A program made the position numbers and the translations under genes. A stretch of 64,000 nt of DNA from Dicyema japonicum (taxonomy: Eukaryota > Dicyemida > Rhombozoa > Dicyemidae): NCBI GenBank assembly GCA_011109175.1, contig RDEW01000023.1:283225-347224 (forward strand), read 5' to 3'. How positions within the stretch are numbered: the stretch's first letter is position 1; the number at the start of each line of letters is the position of its first letter. Shown here in pieces: positions 51,790 through 63,467 of this stretch. A model generated the notes under the pieces. It saw only the letters and a list, made by a program, of their open reading frames with translations, was not told the DNA's origin and made no database searches.

Positions 51790-52450
51790 CTCGACCGAAG
51801 GAACGAATAATCATCAAAGACAAAAATAGCAAGACAATACTGAATACTGAGACCAAGCGAAGGCAATTGCAACAAATTTTGAGAAACTTTTCAATGTGAC
51901 TACAGCAATCCCTTTATTCAAAGGAAAGCCAAGACCCCTGAAAGAACCAATTACAAATTTGGAAGTAAAAACAGCATGTCAAAAACTAAAAAATAACAGA
52001 AGCCCCGGACCAGATGCGATAAACCCAGAATTACTGAAATACGGCCCTGATTCCCTTTTTAAAAAAATCGTTACACTACTAAATTAAGTGTTTTTAACTA
52101 ACTCAACTTTACCCCTTGGAACGGGGTTACTGATACCTATTCAAAAACCCAAAGGACCGGTTGTAAACTTACGACCGATTATATTATCAAATTCTATACG
52201 GAAAGTCTTAGCCAACATTGTATTGGAACGAATAAAAGGACCTGCCTATGAATACCTACCCGAAAGTCAAAGTGGATTCATGAAAGAAGATTAACAGCTG
52301 AACACAAGAAAACATTGGCATCTGGTGACAACCTGGACACACTGAAGATTTGGCTATGAACATAAAAGCCTGGAGCAAGGTAACTCTCTTATATTTTTTG
52401 CTGCACATGCTATAAATATTATGACTCTCGTGAAAGTGCTAATAATAATA
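51790..52450 (+). mobile_element. RTE-like LINE, internally deleted
   Basis: 51896-52087: ITNLEVKTACQKLKNNRSPG, PDAINPELLKYGPDSLFKK. 52088-52294: GTGLLIPIQKPKGPVVNLRP, IILSNSIRKVLANIVLERIK, ESQSGFMKED. At about 52310 it jumps to the C-terminus (LASGDNLDTLKI) and 3' end CATGCTATAAATATTATGAC, CTCTCGTGAAAGTGCTAATAATAATA. The last 25 nt are shared with the SINE tails. Confidence 0.7.
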
Positions 52451-52551
52451 TGCCCATTTGATATGACAGGAATTCCCACTTATTGGTGGTGAATTAGTAA
52501 AAAATCTCAATTTAACCAAAATAATAACCCAATAATAAAATATATGTAAAA

Positions 52552-53997
52552 TTAGGCATCTTTATCATAAACCACTAGAACAGATCTATCCGAAAGGCCC
52601 AACTCCCCAATCTGAACATACCCCTCAGAATCAGAAGGTTCACAGGCAATCCTCCTATACGGTCTCACAGAAGAAATTGTCATTCTGTAAGGGGCATCCT
52701 CATGCAAGTAAGCAAACCGGTAAATATCCTACAGTTAAAAAACAGATTACGCTGCAACAATCAGTGACCAAAAATCGCCTATCCGCAGTACGTCCAGTGT
52801 GGTACCGAATGCGTAACAACAGAACCCCGGATCCCCTTTCCTCAGTCTCCATTCCCAACTCTTCTTTGAATTGGTCTTTTGTCCTCTTCCATATCTAAAA
52901 CTCAAAGTCTCCTTCAACCTCAGGGTCCACAGTCACGGCCTCCTCCTCATCGTCCTTGATGAATTCCATCAGCTCCTGCAATCAACCAAACACCTACATC
53001 CTGTATTAAGGCTTCATCATACTCTTCCTGTTGTTGTCTCCTGATCTTCCGGTCCTCAACCCTGGATAAAAAAACAGCTTACATCATCGCCCGATTGGTC
53101 TTCATCGCCTTTATCAAGTCCAAAATGTCCTCTAGGTTCTGTTTCATAGTGAAAGGAGTCCTCAGATCCGATAGCTGGTACACGTGACAGTCGGTTTCCT
53201 CTATGTTAAGGATGGCGACTGTGGGGAAGTTCAAAGACCGAATTTTTGACACCACTAGAGTTAAATTAAAGAATACGGGTCAACGGGATCAAAGCACGGT
53301 TTCTTACTGGCCAAAACACCAAGGTGTTAAGCTTTTCTACCATCCTATTGTTCAAGAGGAATTGGCTTCAGTAAGAAAAGAACCAACTTGTGGAACTGAG
53401 AACATCTGAACGAGATTTCGTAGAAGTACATTATACATGATCTGTTGTAGTTAAGACAGAAGTCACGCGCCTGGAATTAATATGTTCAATGACCTCTTGA
53501 AAAGTTTCGGCCACTAAATCGAGCTGGTTGAAGTTTGGCTCCTCGAGCAAGTCTCTGATAGCCTCGGGGCGCAAAAAGGACCCTAAAATGCGGAATCAAA
53601 GAAACTCAGCCATTCGAAGATCCCAGAAAAAAGACTTAGAAGATACTGAATTACCCAGTTATTGGTCAGTAAGGCCAACCAGCTGGAATTAGGGTGCATA
53701 ACCCCGCTATCATGTTCGCTGTCCTCTGATTCCTCACCGGACGAGTTCGTCACATCATCCTGGAAGGATTCGTCAGCAGAAATTATCTGAAAACTGGGAT
53801 CCCCTCCGACAAATCGGCGAGCCTCCTTAAAATCAAAAAAAATGTTACTTGAATGTCCCAATTTGTTACTTCCAGGACATTTATGCAGAGATCAGCATCA
53901 AAGATCTGAGAGTCCCTCTTAGAAATGTTTAGATTAGTTTTACCATAAAATTCTTAACTGTTTCTTGCTTTTGAGGGGACAAACTATCAATACCCAT
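52552..53997 (-). CDS. FAF2: FAF2 (UBXD8): UBA, membrane hairpin, UAS and UBX domains
   Basis: Eleven exons joined by ten tiny introns give 405 aa: introns at 53943-53918 (26), 53848-53826 (23), 53605-53583 (23), 53493-53471 (23), 53387-53366 (22), 53276-53255 (22), 53082-53062 (21), 52997-52976 (22), 52918-52895 (24), 52750-52729 (22). Every junction is GT..AG and the frame is open throughout. Order: UBA-like start MGIDSLSPQKQETVKNFM, INVLEVTNWDIQ; acidic linker; hydrophobic hairpin LALLTNNWVIQYLLSLFSGI then FEWLRSFLRPEAIR; UAS domain (AETFQEARDFCLNYNRSCIM, VEKLNTLVFWPV, VSKIRSLNFPTVAILNI); charged coil VEDRKIRRQQQEEYDEALIQ; UBX (LLLRIRYHTGRTADRRFLVT, IGELGLSDRSVLVVYD). Human FAF2 is 445 aa with the same order. 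It recruits p97/VCP to the ER and lipid droplets for degradation of ubiquitinated proteins. It shares a 74-bp upstream gap with the BORCS8-like gene. Confidence 0.92.
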
Positions 53998-54071
53998 GTA
54001 AACGATTTATTAAACAACTTATTATATAATTAATTTATTAACTTTTCATCATTAAAAAAAATTAAATTTAA
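53998..54071. promoter_or_regulatory. Bidirectional 74-bp intergenic promoter
   Basis: Start codons of FAF2 (53997, -) and the BORCS8-like gene (54072, +) face away from each other with 74 bp between. It is very AT-rich (TAATTTATTAAC, AAAAAATTAAATTTAAA). Both promoters and 5' leaders must fit here. Confidence 0.6.
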
Positions 54072-54456
54072 ATGAATTCAAAACCCAGAGACTGTATATT
54101 TTCAATTATTTTTTAGTTGTGCAAAATGTGATAAATGCTTATTATGTGGGCACGAATACAGCCATGTCAGGTCTATACCGAGTTAAAAATCACACAATGA
54201 ATTCCATATCTAAAATCGCGTCGACCACAGTAAAACCATCTGGTCTATTTAGGATTTAATGACCTGTAAAGTCAGGAACATTGGGAGTACTTCAGTGGGG
54301 ACCGAATTTGCCAACAATGTGTTGATTGAATGTGAAAGGTTCGCTAGCGTCATCGATACATTGAACGATTCCTCTATCGAAGTGATCAGATCTTACTGTG
54401 AGAAGCAGAAGCTGAAGACAACCTCTTCTGGATCAAAGGAGGCAGTCCCTGATTAA
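54072..54456 (+). CDS. BORCS8: BORCS8-like (BORC subunit) small helical protein
   Basis: Three exons: 54072-54093, 54117-54229, 54253-54456, with introns 54094-54116 and 54230-54252, both exactly 23 nt and GT..AG. The product is 112 aa. Start MNSKPRDFVQNVINAYYVGT, then NTAMSGLYRVKNHTMNSISK, FANNVLIECERFASVIDTLN. The block S.ALYRL.EH of BORCS8 corresponds to SGLYRVKNH and the spacing of the following helices agrees (human BORCS8 119 aa). BORC couples lysosomes to Arl8 and kinesin. Similarity is modest, so the family call is tentative, but the two perfect 23-nt introns strongly support a real gene. Confidence 0.55.
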
Positions 54457-54691
54457 AGTATTCGCAAACTGTTTCATTTTGTGGTGTATTTGTGTCAGAA
54501 TTATGAAATATTTGCATAATATTTACTTCTTGCTATTAACCGATTGTAAATGTAGTTCTGCTTTAAACCTTCTGTTAATTTAAGTAAAAAAACTGATAAC
54601 TCTACTATGACCATAAAATCATGCGTTTTTAAAGTGATTCGTATTCAGTCACATCTGGAATATTTTCCAAGTTAAGTTTTTCCTAGCGACG

Positions 54692-54912
54692 AGTCAAACG
54701 CTTCCGCGTAGTGCTATGTGGTATTATGAGGCTAAGCGATTGAAGATTTTTTTCCTTCCTATAGTGACGTCATCAGAACACTTAACTTAAGATATGCCCA
54801 ATGCCTAGCTGACATTCAAAGGATTCACATCTTCATTCAACTGGAAGATTATTTATTGCTCTTGCGACGAGTTCTAGTTTCGACAAAACCTGCCTGGACA
54901 ATGAATCAATGT
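54692..54912 (+). mobile_element. Short non-autonomous repeat, second copy
   Basis: GCGTAGTGCTATGTGGTATTATGAGGCTAAG through CTGGAAGATTATTTATT..CGACGAGTTCTAGTTTCGAC matches 19466-19240(-). The LINE-like 3' end is missing here; an RTE fragment follows. Confidence 0.65.
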
Positions 54913-55140
54913 GCTTCTTCGGGCCATATTTTAAAAGTTCTTCTGGGACATTGTCTAGTCCTGCAGATCTTCCGGTGTTCAGTTTTTTGATTGCATGAAG
55001 AGTTTCCGAAATGCTTATTGGGTGCAATAGTGTGGATTTGTCTGTTTTCAATGGTTTAATTGTGTAGTTAATTTCGCTGCGCGAGTTGAATAGATGATCT
55101 AAATGCGAAGCTATTGAGAAGCAGCATATAAGCTATTATA
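54913..55140 (-). mobile_element. RTE-like RT fragment
   Basis: The minus strand reads KTDKSTLLHPISISETLHAI, KKLNTGRSAGLDNVPEELLK, YGPKK, the A.GPD/LD.(I/V)P.ELLK.GP RT entry of the RTE-like family. It breaks off at about 54913. Confidence 0.65.
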
Positions 55141-56160
55141 TGTTGCGTCCCTCCTGGGTTACCCATCCAGTGCTGGTTACATTTCACCTATCAATCGACA
55201 TATCACCTGTCATTCAATCACTATTAATTGGTTTCTGATCAAAAATCAAAGAATTTATTTTTTTTTAAGTCTATATTTTTTTGACTCGACTGATGTTGAC
55301 TATTTTCAATTCTCATGATTGTGTCTTAATTTGTGATAAAAATTGAATAAACCTCTATTCGGTTGTTTGACAAAATTTGAATAATTTTACTAGCTACTCA
55401 TATGGAGATTCAAATCTCCTCAACTTTAACGATGGATTAGTCCCATAATCCTTTAAAACTCATATCTAAATTTATTCACTAAAAATAACTTATTTCCAAT
55501 TGAAAAATCATATTTTGAATGAACGTTCATTCTTTTGTTCATCCGTTTAAATAGGATGAATTAAAATTTGCTGGAGAAAAATTAAGATCAAAGTGATCTG
55601 AATCTAAGTTTTTTAGCTGACTTTATACAATAAATACTTAAAACATCTGAAATATGTTCCACGTCAATATCCTCTGATGATCGTAAAAAAGCATCATCAG
55701 AACTCTCATTTTCTAAGAAATTAAAAATAATAAACTTTTATACTCACGAATGACTGTGTTTATTCCTGACACTACTCTCAGTTTTATAATTGGAGTTTCA
55801 TTTGTGGAGGAATGAATCGTAGTGTTATATACTAGTTAATCTACGATAAGTGCTTCGTTTAATAAATTTTTTCCAGTTTTTAGTTGATTCGTAATTTATT
55901 AAATTTGCAAAATTTCTTGTCAAAGTTTGGTTAAATCTATGATCCCCTGAAACAAATAAAAGATTATTTCAATAGTTGTGATTGAGGATGATTTGGTCTT
56001 CAATAAATATACATGTTTTTATTTTTCACACAGAAAGAGTCTAGATATTTGTTTTTAAACTGTTCCATTATCTGTTTGCAGAATCTTACAAAAGCCGATT
56101 TCAAAACAAGTTTCTTCGAATGCTTCACAAATTTCTAAATTCCAATAAATAAAAAATATA
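55141..56160. other. AT-rich, no gene seen
   Basis: No frame over 60 codons and no TE motif. A CATCATCAGAACTCTCATTTTC-type stretch at 55690-55712 is unremarkable. Confidence 0.4.
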
Positions 56161-56164
56161 CCTA

Positions 56165-56640
56165 TTACAGATTTACTTTAGAGTCATTTACAAATAGCAT
56201 ATTTGCTGTAAACATCAATGGCAGTAAAAATCCATTTATAGTTATCATTTGAATCATTAAATTGTTTAACATCTATGAGGTCTGCTTGGAATCGTTCATT
56301 AGGTCTATTGGCAGCCACATGGTATTTAGAATCGGAAATCTATTATATGAATTAATTTTCTACTTTAAATGAAGTAGATAACTTGCAAATTGTGCACTCT
56401 TTGAAAATTCTTTCAATATTTTTCCGTTTATTGAAAAATAAAGGTGTAAACATTCTTGCTGCAGTTTACGAATCCCAGAATGACTATTTCTATGGATAGA
56501 CTCCGCAATAGTTCGCATTTCAGACTCGTCATCCATGCAAACAACTAGTCTGTGTTTTTCAAATTTTTCGTCTTTGAGTCGACCATCAATGACTATAAAT
56601 TTCTCGGATTTTTTCATTAATTTGTATTTCCCTTGTCTTG
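56165..56640 (-). mobile_element. Ginger-type integrase/transposase remnant
   Basis: 56617-56360: KFIVIDGRLKDEKFEKHRLV, MRTIAESIHRNSHSGIRKLQ (zinc domain His pair). Then DSKYHVAANRPNERFQADLI, DVKQFNDSNDNYKWIF and AIDVYSKYAIC (first catalytic D in QADLID, and TAIDVYSKY). It is cut at about 56170 before the second D. One frame change. Confidence 0.7.
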
Positions 56641-56889
56641 AAGATTTCTGTACAGTATCACCATTTAGAAAATGTTTATCTCTTTATATGATAATAATAG
56701 GCTTTGTCAAAAATATTATGGAATATTAATCCATAGTGAGCAATTTTAAAAGACGCCTTAATTTATTTCGTAAAGCGTCTTTTAAAATTGATATTGAAAA
56801 TTATCTTTCACATAACTTTTGTAAGAAGACACTAAAAATAATGTAACATGCTGGAAATCACTTTAGAAATTTAAAGTTGCCACCATAAA

Positions 56890-58430
56890 TTATAAGATTG
56901 ATAATCAAAGACTTGATATATGTCATTTTGACGCCATTGACAGAAATCCACAATCAAAAGCCTTCTGGATATCATTCGAGCAGACATTTGATTTTTTCTT
57001 GTTTGGGATTTTTACATAAGCTATTTGATATATATATCTTTAGAGACTTTAAACACGATGTAGTCGATAGTCCTTTCTTAAAATTATACTGAAATATTAA
57101 TGAAGGGCGCATGTGTTTCAGAATCAATTTTTCAAGATTTCTCGATTGGACACAAAGGATCCTTCGGTTTCGCCGATTTTAAAATCGGATGCATTTTTGG
57201 AATATTTTTATATGTCTAACTGAGTGGTTAAATATATTGGTAAGTGCATAGATAGCCATTGAAACTAGTTAATTTTTATTTATTATTTTCGTTATTTAGG
57301 ACTTCCATTTTAGTGCTTTTATAACATCTAATCATCTTTCAATAAAAATTTCTCTTTTTGAGAATATTTCTTTCCTTGATTAGTTTGAATGTGTTACAGT
57401 CATATTTCATTCCCCGCAATTTAATTATAATTTTCCCGACAAATAAGTTTCTTCCTTTGTTTATCAATTTATTGAAATGATTCACTGCTTTGTCTAGAAA
57501 AATTAACAGCCCTGGATGAAAATATTTTTATTTATTGTCCACGTATTCTTTGAATCCTAACCAATTAGCATTTTTGTAGTCATGGAATTGAATAGGTTTT
57601 GATTTCTTAATTTGAGTACACCTCTTATTCATTATCACGTCGTAATCATATGTTACCGACTATTAAATCTGATTAGCTAAACATGAAGAACAGGTAGCTA
57701 TGTCAGGCGATGTGACAGAATATTTTTCATCGTATAAAGTTCTGGTATTTTGCTTTGGATCATTAATTATGGTTATTTTTTTCCATTTGAGAAAAGATTT
57801 CCTCTAATGTCTAAATGCTGATTCCAAAACCATGATGGTATTTCGCATTGAAATCTTCGGAAACAAGCACATTCCCCATATCATCAAGGTCTGAACGATC
57901 AAATAAGAATCATTTGGTATAAGAACCAGGGGGATAGGCATAAACGTTTCAAATTGTTATGACTCTTTCAGAAGTCTGTACTAAAATTCCAATCACTTCC
58001 GTGTTTGAGTCTTCAGACAGCTTCCTGAACATTTGTAGTTCATAGCCCCCCCCCACCTCCGCTAGAAGGTCGATCCATTCTCAAAGCAATGTATCCACGG
58101 AATTTTGGTGTAGAAGAACTTTTTAGGATATCTGTTACTTGTAAGAGGCAGATGACGATTTTCTTCCTCTCCAAGAATTGACATAATTCCATTGATTTGC
58201 CTCTGACTCCATTTATGTTTAGACTTATTATCATAAGGTTTTTATTTGGACATGGATATAATTAAAAATCACCGGAAATAAGAAATTTCAACCTGGAAAA
58301 GGTTCCAATGCGGAAAGAGAGCCATTCAGGGGAAAGTCCACTGGATGGTCGTAGAGAAATGGCTTCTTTTCGATACAATTTAAGGTTGTATCTTACGTCA
58401 CTAATAATGGTGAACCACATGACGCATGTT
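56890..58430 (-). mobile_element. Ribozyme-headed LINE (5' end to RT motif A), decayed
   Basis: From 58425: ribozyme-like leader, a decayed 2A region at about 58290-58258 (LISGDF-stop-LYPCP against LTSGDVEQNPGP), MIISLNINGVRGKSMELCQF (APE start), IALRMDRPSSGGGGGL, then PIQFHDYKNANWLGFKEYVD at about 57600-57540, and NDIQKAFDCGF (RT motif A) at about 56980. Many stops. It is the fullest linear arrangement of this family in the window. Confidence 0.6.
58360..58425 (-). ncRNA. HDV-like ribozyme-like leader (copy F)
   Basis: Minus strand: P1 GCGTCA (58425-58420) pairs with TGACGT. P2 TGGTTC pairs with GAAGCCA allowing one bulge. P4 GATACAA/TTGTATC is a perfect 7-bp hairpin unlike the P4 of other copies. 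The junction is C-GAAAA. Confidence 0.6.
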
Positions 58431-59185
58431 ATACCCATAATTAATGTCTACGCGCTCACAATGGCAAGGGTTTCTTTCTACAAATCCAGATGAACTTGAT
58501 CTGTTTTATATGTCACTAACGGATACCATCTCTGATCTCAAAAGTTCGTTTATGACTTTTTTGTGTGGAGATTGGAATGCTAAAGTGGGACACTGTCTAT
58601 GGAGAGAACCCTGTATGGGTAGGCATGCCAGGGGGTGGAGGAATATGTCAGGAGAATCGCTCGTGCAATTTTGTAACATGTTTGACTACTACATTTGTAA
58701 TTCTGCATTCGACCACAATAAGACTACGTGGACTGGACTTAGAAAAACTGGAAATGATGAATATGTCCGGATATACAACAAGATTGATTATGTTATATGT
58801 AAAAGATCTCTTCGTGCTTTACTAACAGACTCCCGCAGCTATGGATGCACAATCACTTATAGTGATCATAACTGCTGGTTGCACGTTTCAGAATAAAAAG
58901 ATATTTCGGAATAGATGGAGCTAGAAAGAAGAGAGCTTATCTGGATTTTTTTATTGTGGAAAAATTATGCTTATGTGAGAAGACGTGTGAAGATTATTGT
59001 ATGGCAATTAAGGAGATTGTGAACAAAAATATGGAAAATTCTCCAGATATGATTTGGAATGCTAATGTAGATGGAATAAGGAAGGCAAGTTTTGACGTGC
59101 TTGGGGAAAAGAGGCGGCAGAATTTAAAGGGGTCTTCGATCACGAAATTGGATTATTATCAATTAAACAAAAAATTCAGCTTCAT
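58426..59185 (+). mobile_element. RTE-like LINE, APE part
   Basis: It may start slightly upstream (58400-58450). Frame 58444-58896: NPDELDLFYMSLTDTISDLK, FMTFLCGDWNAKVGHCLW, GRHARGWRNMSGESLVQFCN, YYICNSAFDHNKTTWTGLRK, RIYNKIDYVICKRSL, YSDHNCWLHV. It matches the APE of the 10.4-13.3 kb element block by block (GGDWNARVG, QFCESYNLFITNTAFEH). It continues in 58956-59180 and is cut by the next LINE. Confidence 0.75.
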
Positions 59186-60020
59186 TATCATTGAATGGTA
59201 GTCACTGGAGATCATAACGGACCGTCCAATTAATGATCGGGGAAAGACGAGGCGAGTAGATTGATAATTCCGGAGATGTGACCATGTCATTCGTGTTGTA
59301 TGGTGTCTTAGTGTTCTTTATCGGATTGTAGATGATTATTAAGTTTTGCATTTGGGATGATAGCAGGTTTCCTCTGTTATCAGCTGCCTGGTAGCGGGAC
59401 CAAGAAGGATGCTTCGTATTCAGGTCTCCACAAAAAAGCAAGTTCTCCAGTTTGTCCAAGGTCGAAAGGTCAAAGCAGAAATTTTTCTTGCAGGAGCCCG
59501 GAAAATAAACATTCGCAATTTCAGTTTTCCAATGTAAGTTATAACAGAAATTTTAATTAGCTCCATGTTCGAGTCTTTCATTAGGCTCTTGTAAAGAGAA
59601 GGGTTCTCAAGGTATTTTATTCCATTTCTATCAAGAGTAGTAGACCCCCTCCTTGACAAGATGGACGGTCGGATCTTATTGTGTCGTATCCATTAAAGAA
59701 AGGAGTAGGAATGTTATTTTAAAGATTCATTTCCTGGAAAAGACAGACATCTACTCTGTTCCTCTCCAATAATAAGGAAAGTTCGACAATCTTTCCTCTG
59801 ATCCCGTTTATGTTTACGCTTTGGATTGTTAATTTCTTTGGCCCTGGATTTTGTTCCACGTCTCCTGAGGTCAACATTCTCAATCGATAGAATGTTCCAA
59901 CATTGAGAGAATGCCGTCCAGTGGGAAGTCTTCTGGTTAGTAGGGAACAAATGGTTTTTTTTAGATATAGTCTATGAGTCTATCCGACGCCACCACAAAC
60001 GGTGAACCACATGACGCACG
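59186..60020 (-). mobile_element. Ribozyme-headed 2A LINE, 5' part (second copy)
   Basis: From 60017: ribozyme-like leader, CATTTGTTCCCTACTAACCAGAAG, then LRMLTSGDVEQNPGPKKLTI (2A motif intact at 59862-59839), VNINGIRGKIVELS, and APE pieces (RGSTTLDRNGIKYLENPSLY; MDKLENLLFCGDLNTKHPSW; NPIKNTKTPYNTNDMVTSPE) down to MIMKLN at about 59190. Frameshifts and stops interrupt it. Like 38834-39850 it lacks RT. Confidence 0.75.
59952..60017 (-). ncRNA. HDV-like ribozyme-like leader (copy D)
   Basis: Minus strand: P1 GCGTCA pairs with TGGCGT (two G-T). P2 TGGTTC pairs with AAACCA (one mismatch). P3 ACC/GGT. P4 GATA..TATC is a decayed version of the copy C hairpin. The junction is C-TAAAAA. It is slightly decayed relative to copy C. 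Confidence 0.55.
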
Positions 60021-60034
60021 CTAAATAATAATTA

Positions 60035-60118
60035 TAATATCGGGATCACGTGAAGTTAGTTTCGATTTTTGACCGTGGTCTTTGGGTGTTTAAATAAATA
60101 ATATAAATAAATTTAAAT
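60035..60118 (+). mobile_element. LINE 3' end next to COQ5
   Basis: CGGGATCACGTGAAGTTAGTTT..GACCGTGGTCTTTGGGTGTTTAAATAAATAA matches the 3' ends at 15205-15265 and 17320-17230(-). It stops a few bases before the COQ5 ATG. Confidence 0.65.
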
Positions 60119-60123
60119 TAATA

Positions 60124-61114
<991 letters not shown>

Positions 61115-61304
61115 CTTTCACTTTATGTTGCTAGCTGAATTTGGAAGACTGTTTGATATTTTAATTCTCATTCGTGTTATAGTGAATGACATCAATCCAA
61201 TGTTGAGCCAAAGAGAAGAATTATTGATTCCCTTATATTTTACGGATGATGATCTCATCTATCCATTGGACTTCAGATCAGCTTTGTCATTTAACGAGAT
61301 TTAA
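61115..61304 (+). other. Open frame downstream of COQ5, unassigned
   Basis: The frame continues past the COQ5 stop in another phase: LAEFGRLFDILILIRVIVND, INPMLSQREELLIPLYFTDD, LIYPLDFRSALSFNEI-stop. It looks protein-like and carries no TE motif. TTGCTAG at about 61128-61134 could be a splice acceptor. No family recognised. Confidence 0.25.
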
Positions 61305-61600
61305 ATGAGAATGTCATAATTCCTATGAAAAAAACACAATTTTGTAGAAATACTTACTTTTTATGTGTTGGGGACAGGTTCACTAAAATAACATATAATT
61401 ATTCATTTTTTAAGTGATCAACAATTCCGTAACCATGTAGCTTCCTTTTCTGGATAGCTGTGATCCGTCAGCATTTTTCTAGTAGATCAACAACACTCAT
61501 GAGTAAGAAATATATGACTCAATCCACTTTATATTTAGGAAAAAGCGCATTTAGGAAAGAGCGATTGCAGATCTTTAATAATTCAAAAAGGTTTTTCACT
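61305..61600. other. No gene seen
   Basis: AT-rich intergenic sequence between COQ5 and a hAT terminus. Confidence 0.35.
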
Positions 61601-61603
61601 AGA

Positions 61604-62260
61604 TCAGGTATGTCAAACTCAAAAAGCATAGGGCCGTAAGATAATTTGAGTATACAAGCGAGCCGCAGTAACAAATCTGAAAATCTTATTGAAGAGTATT
61701 TAATAATTTGTAAGCCTACTACAACTGCTATATTATGTTAATTCTGTACAACGACTAGTATAATAATTGTAATCAAACATTTAAGATTATCTTTTTCACT
61801 ATTTAGTATTTGTCTTAAAGTGCGTATTTTTCATGACAATTTTCGTATATCTGACTAAAATGTATTAGCAGTTCCGATCTTGATCAGGAAAGAGTCAATA
61901 TTGTTCTCTGGTAAGTATTTCTCATCAGTCAGTATTGTTCTCTGAGAAGATTTTGTTGATTTCATGAAGGAAAACAATTGATCACATATAGGCGAATCCG
62001 AACATTTCCATAATCCTCGTTAAAAACTTTCTGAATTTTATTAACTCTTCAGGGAGGTATCGCAGAAAACAGATATCTCTCAACTTCGAGGTATTTTGTT
62101 CTGAGTGTAGAATCAGACTGATTTTCTAAGAGTTTAATCTGCAAGTTTTCATCCTAAAGTTTCATTTTTTTCTTAGCTGAAGATGCTATTATAAATGGAG
62201 TCAGTTTGCGCAATGCTTTATAAAGACTATCAATATAATAACTGGCACGATTCCACAAGA
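61604..62260 (+). mobile_element. hAT-type remnant with terminus
   Basis: CAGGTATGTCAAACTCAAAAAGCATAGGGCC..GAGCCGCA at 61604 resembles the ends of Charlie-type hAT elements. The following 600 bp hold only broken frames and a short repeat (CAGT/CAATATTGTTCTCTG at about 61898 and 61941). Confidence 0.4.
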
Positions 62261-62274
62261 TACAATTTATTATT

Positions 62275-63467
62275 GTGTTAAAATTTGTTAAAATTATCGC
62301 CATAATCATTGTCTGTCAATTTGATGCCATTGTCAGAAATCCACTGCTTTTCTCTGGTGGTCTCATTTTCAAAACAAGTGGAATTTTATTGCACGTGTTC
62401 GCTGTGGAAGAAGATGAACAGAAGAGGATATTTATTGAAAATGTTCACCTCAAAAATGGACATCCTGGTCGTGATAGACTTCTTTCTCTTCTAAAGAATC
62501 TAGTCTAGTGGATTTTGCAGAGATAAAGTTATGGTTGTTCTCAGGTCTTGTTCACAATGTCTGGCTTATGAACACTCGACCAACTATAACACCTATCAGA
62601 GCACATACAGTGAGAGAAAGGTATTAGTTAACTATTCTAATTTCAGGTATATTTTTGATTTAGTTGATATACGACACTTCAAATTTCAATGAAAATTTTT
62701 ACTGGCTTTTGGTTGGGTTGGATTTCTTTTCCAAATTTTGCTGGACAAAACCTCTAAAGAGTAAATCGGCTACGGAGGTGCCAAGTGAAATAAAGAGCAT
62801 ATTTTTAATGTTTGGAAAACCTACCATTTTGCACACGGACAATGGCAAGGAATTTGTAAATGAAAAAATGTTCGAGTTATGCTCAACAAATGGTATAAAA
62901 CACGTCACGATACGTCCTAGGTGTCCTTGGGTGCAGGGACAAGTCGAGCGTCTGAATCAGACATTGAAAGTTATGATTTCTTCAATCTGCTTTTCAAAGA
63001 ATTTGAATTTCAAATGGATAGACATAATTGAAGAAATTACAGCATTCAACAACTTTGCACGCTCCTTTTAAATTGATGTTCGGAGCTTCTGCCAATGAAA
63101 CCATAAATAATCATTATTCAGAAGAGGAAATGAATGAAATATTCAAACAAATTGATTCATGGAATGAAGAAACACAAACTGAAGCAACTTAATATCTTGC
63201 ATGGTTTTGGTCATCAAGTGAAACTTCGAGAACAAAAGCAATTTTAAATTCAAACAATCCTGAAAGAAAAATGTTAACAAAAAGAATGTGGAAGAATGAT
63301 ATTTATATTTTAACATCGGTGATCGAGTTGTTAGAAGGGTCTATCTTGATAATAATAAAAAAACACGAAAAAGTGGCTTAAACGAACACATTGATACATT
63401 CATATATCATGTTAAAGGAGTATCTGCCACAGGATTGATTGATCTAGAAGGAGAAGATGGTGTGTGA
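62275..63467 (+). mobile_element. Ginger-type integrase/transposase, most complete copy
   Basis: 62275-62508: EDEQKRIFIENVHLKNGHPG, RDRLLSLLKNLV (zinc-domain His pair). Then CSQCLAYEHSTNYN-like remnants (Cys pair). 62664-63071: YWLLVGLDFFSKFCWTKPLK (first catalytic D in GLDFFSK), TILHTDNGKEFVNEKMFELC (second D), RPRCPWVQGQVERLNQTLK (catalytic E). After a break LHAPFKLMFGASANE, then EKMLTKRMWKND, IGDRVVRRVYLDNNKKTRKS and a C-terminal chromo-like tail to about 63460. There is no gag, protease or RT in the flanks. Confidence 0.75.
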
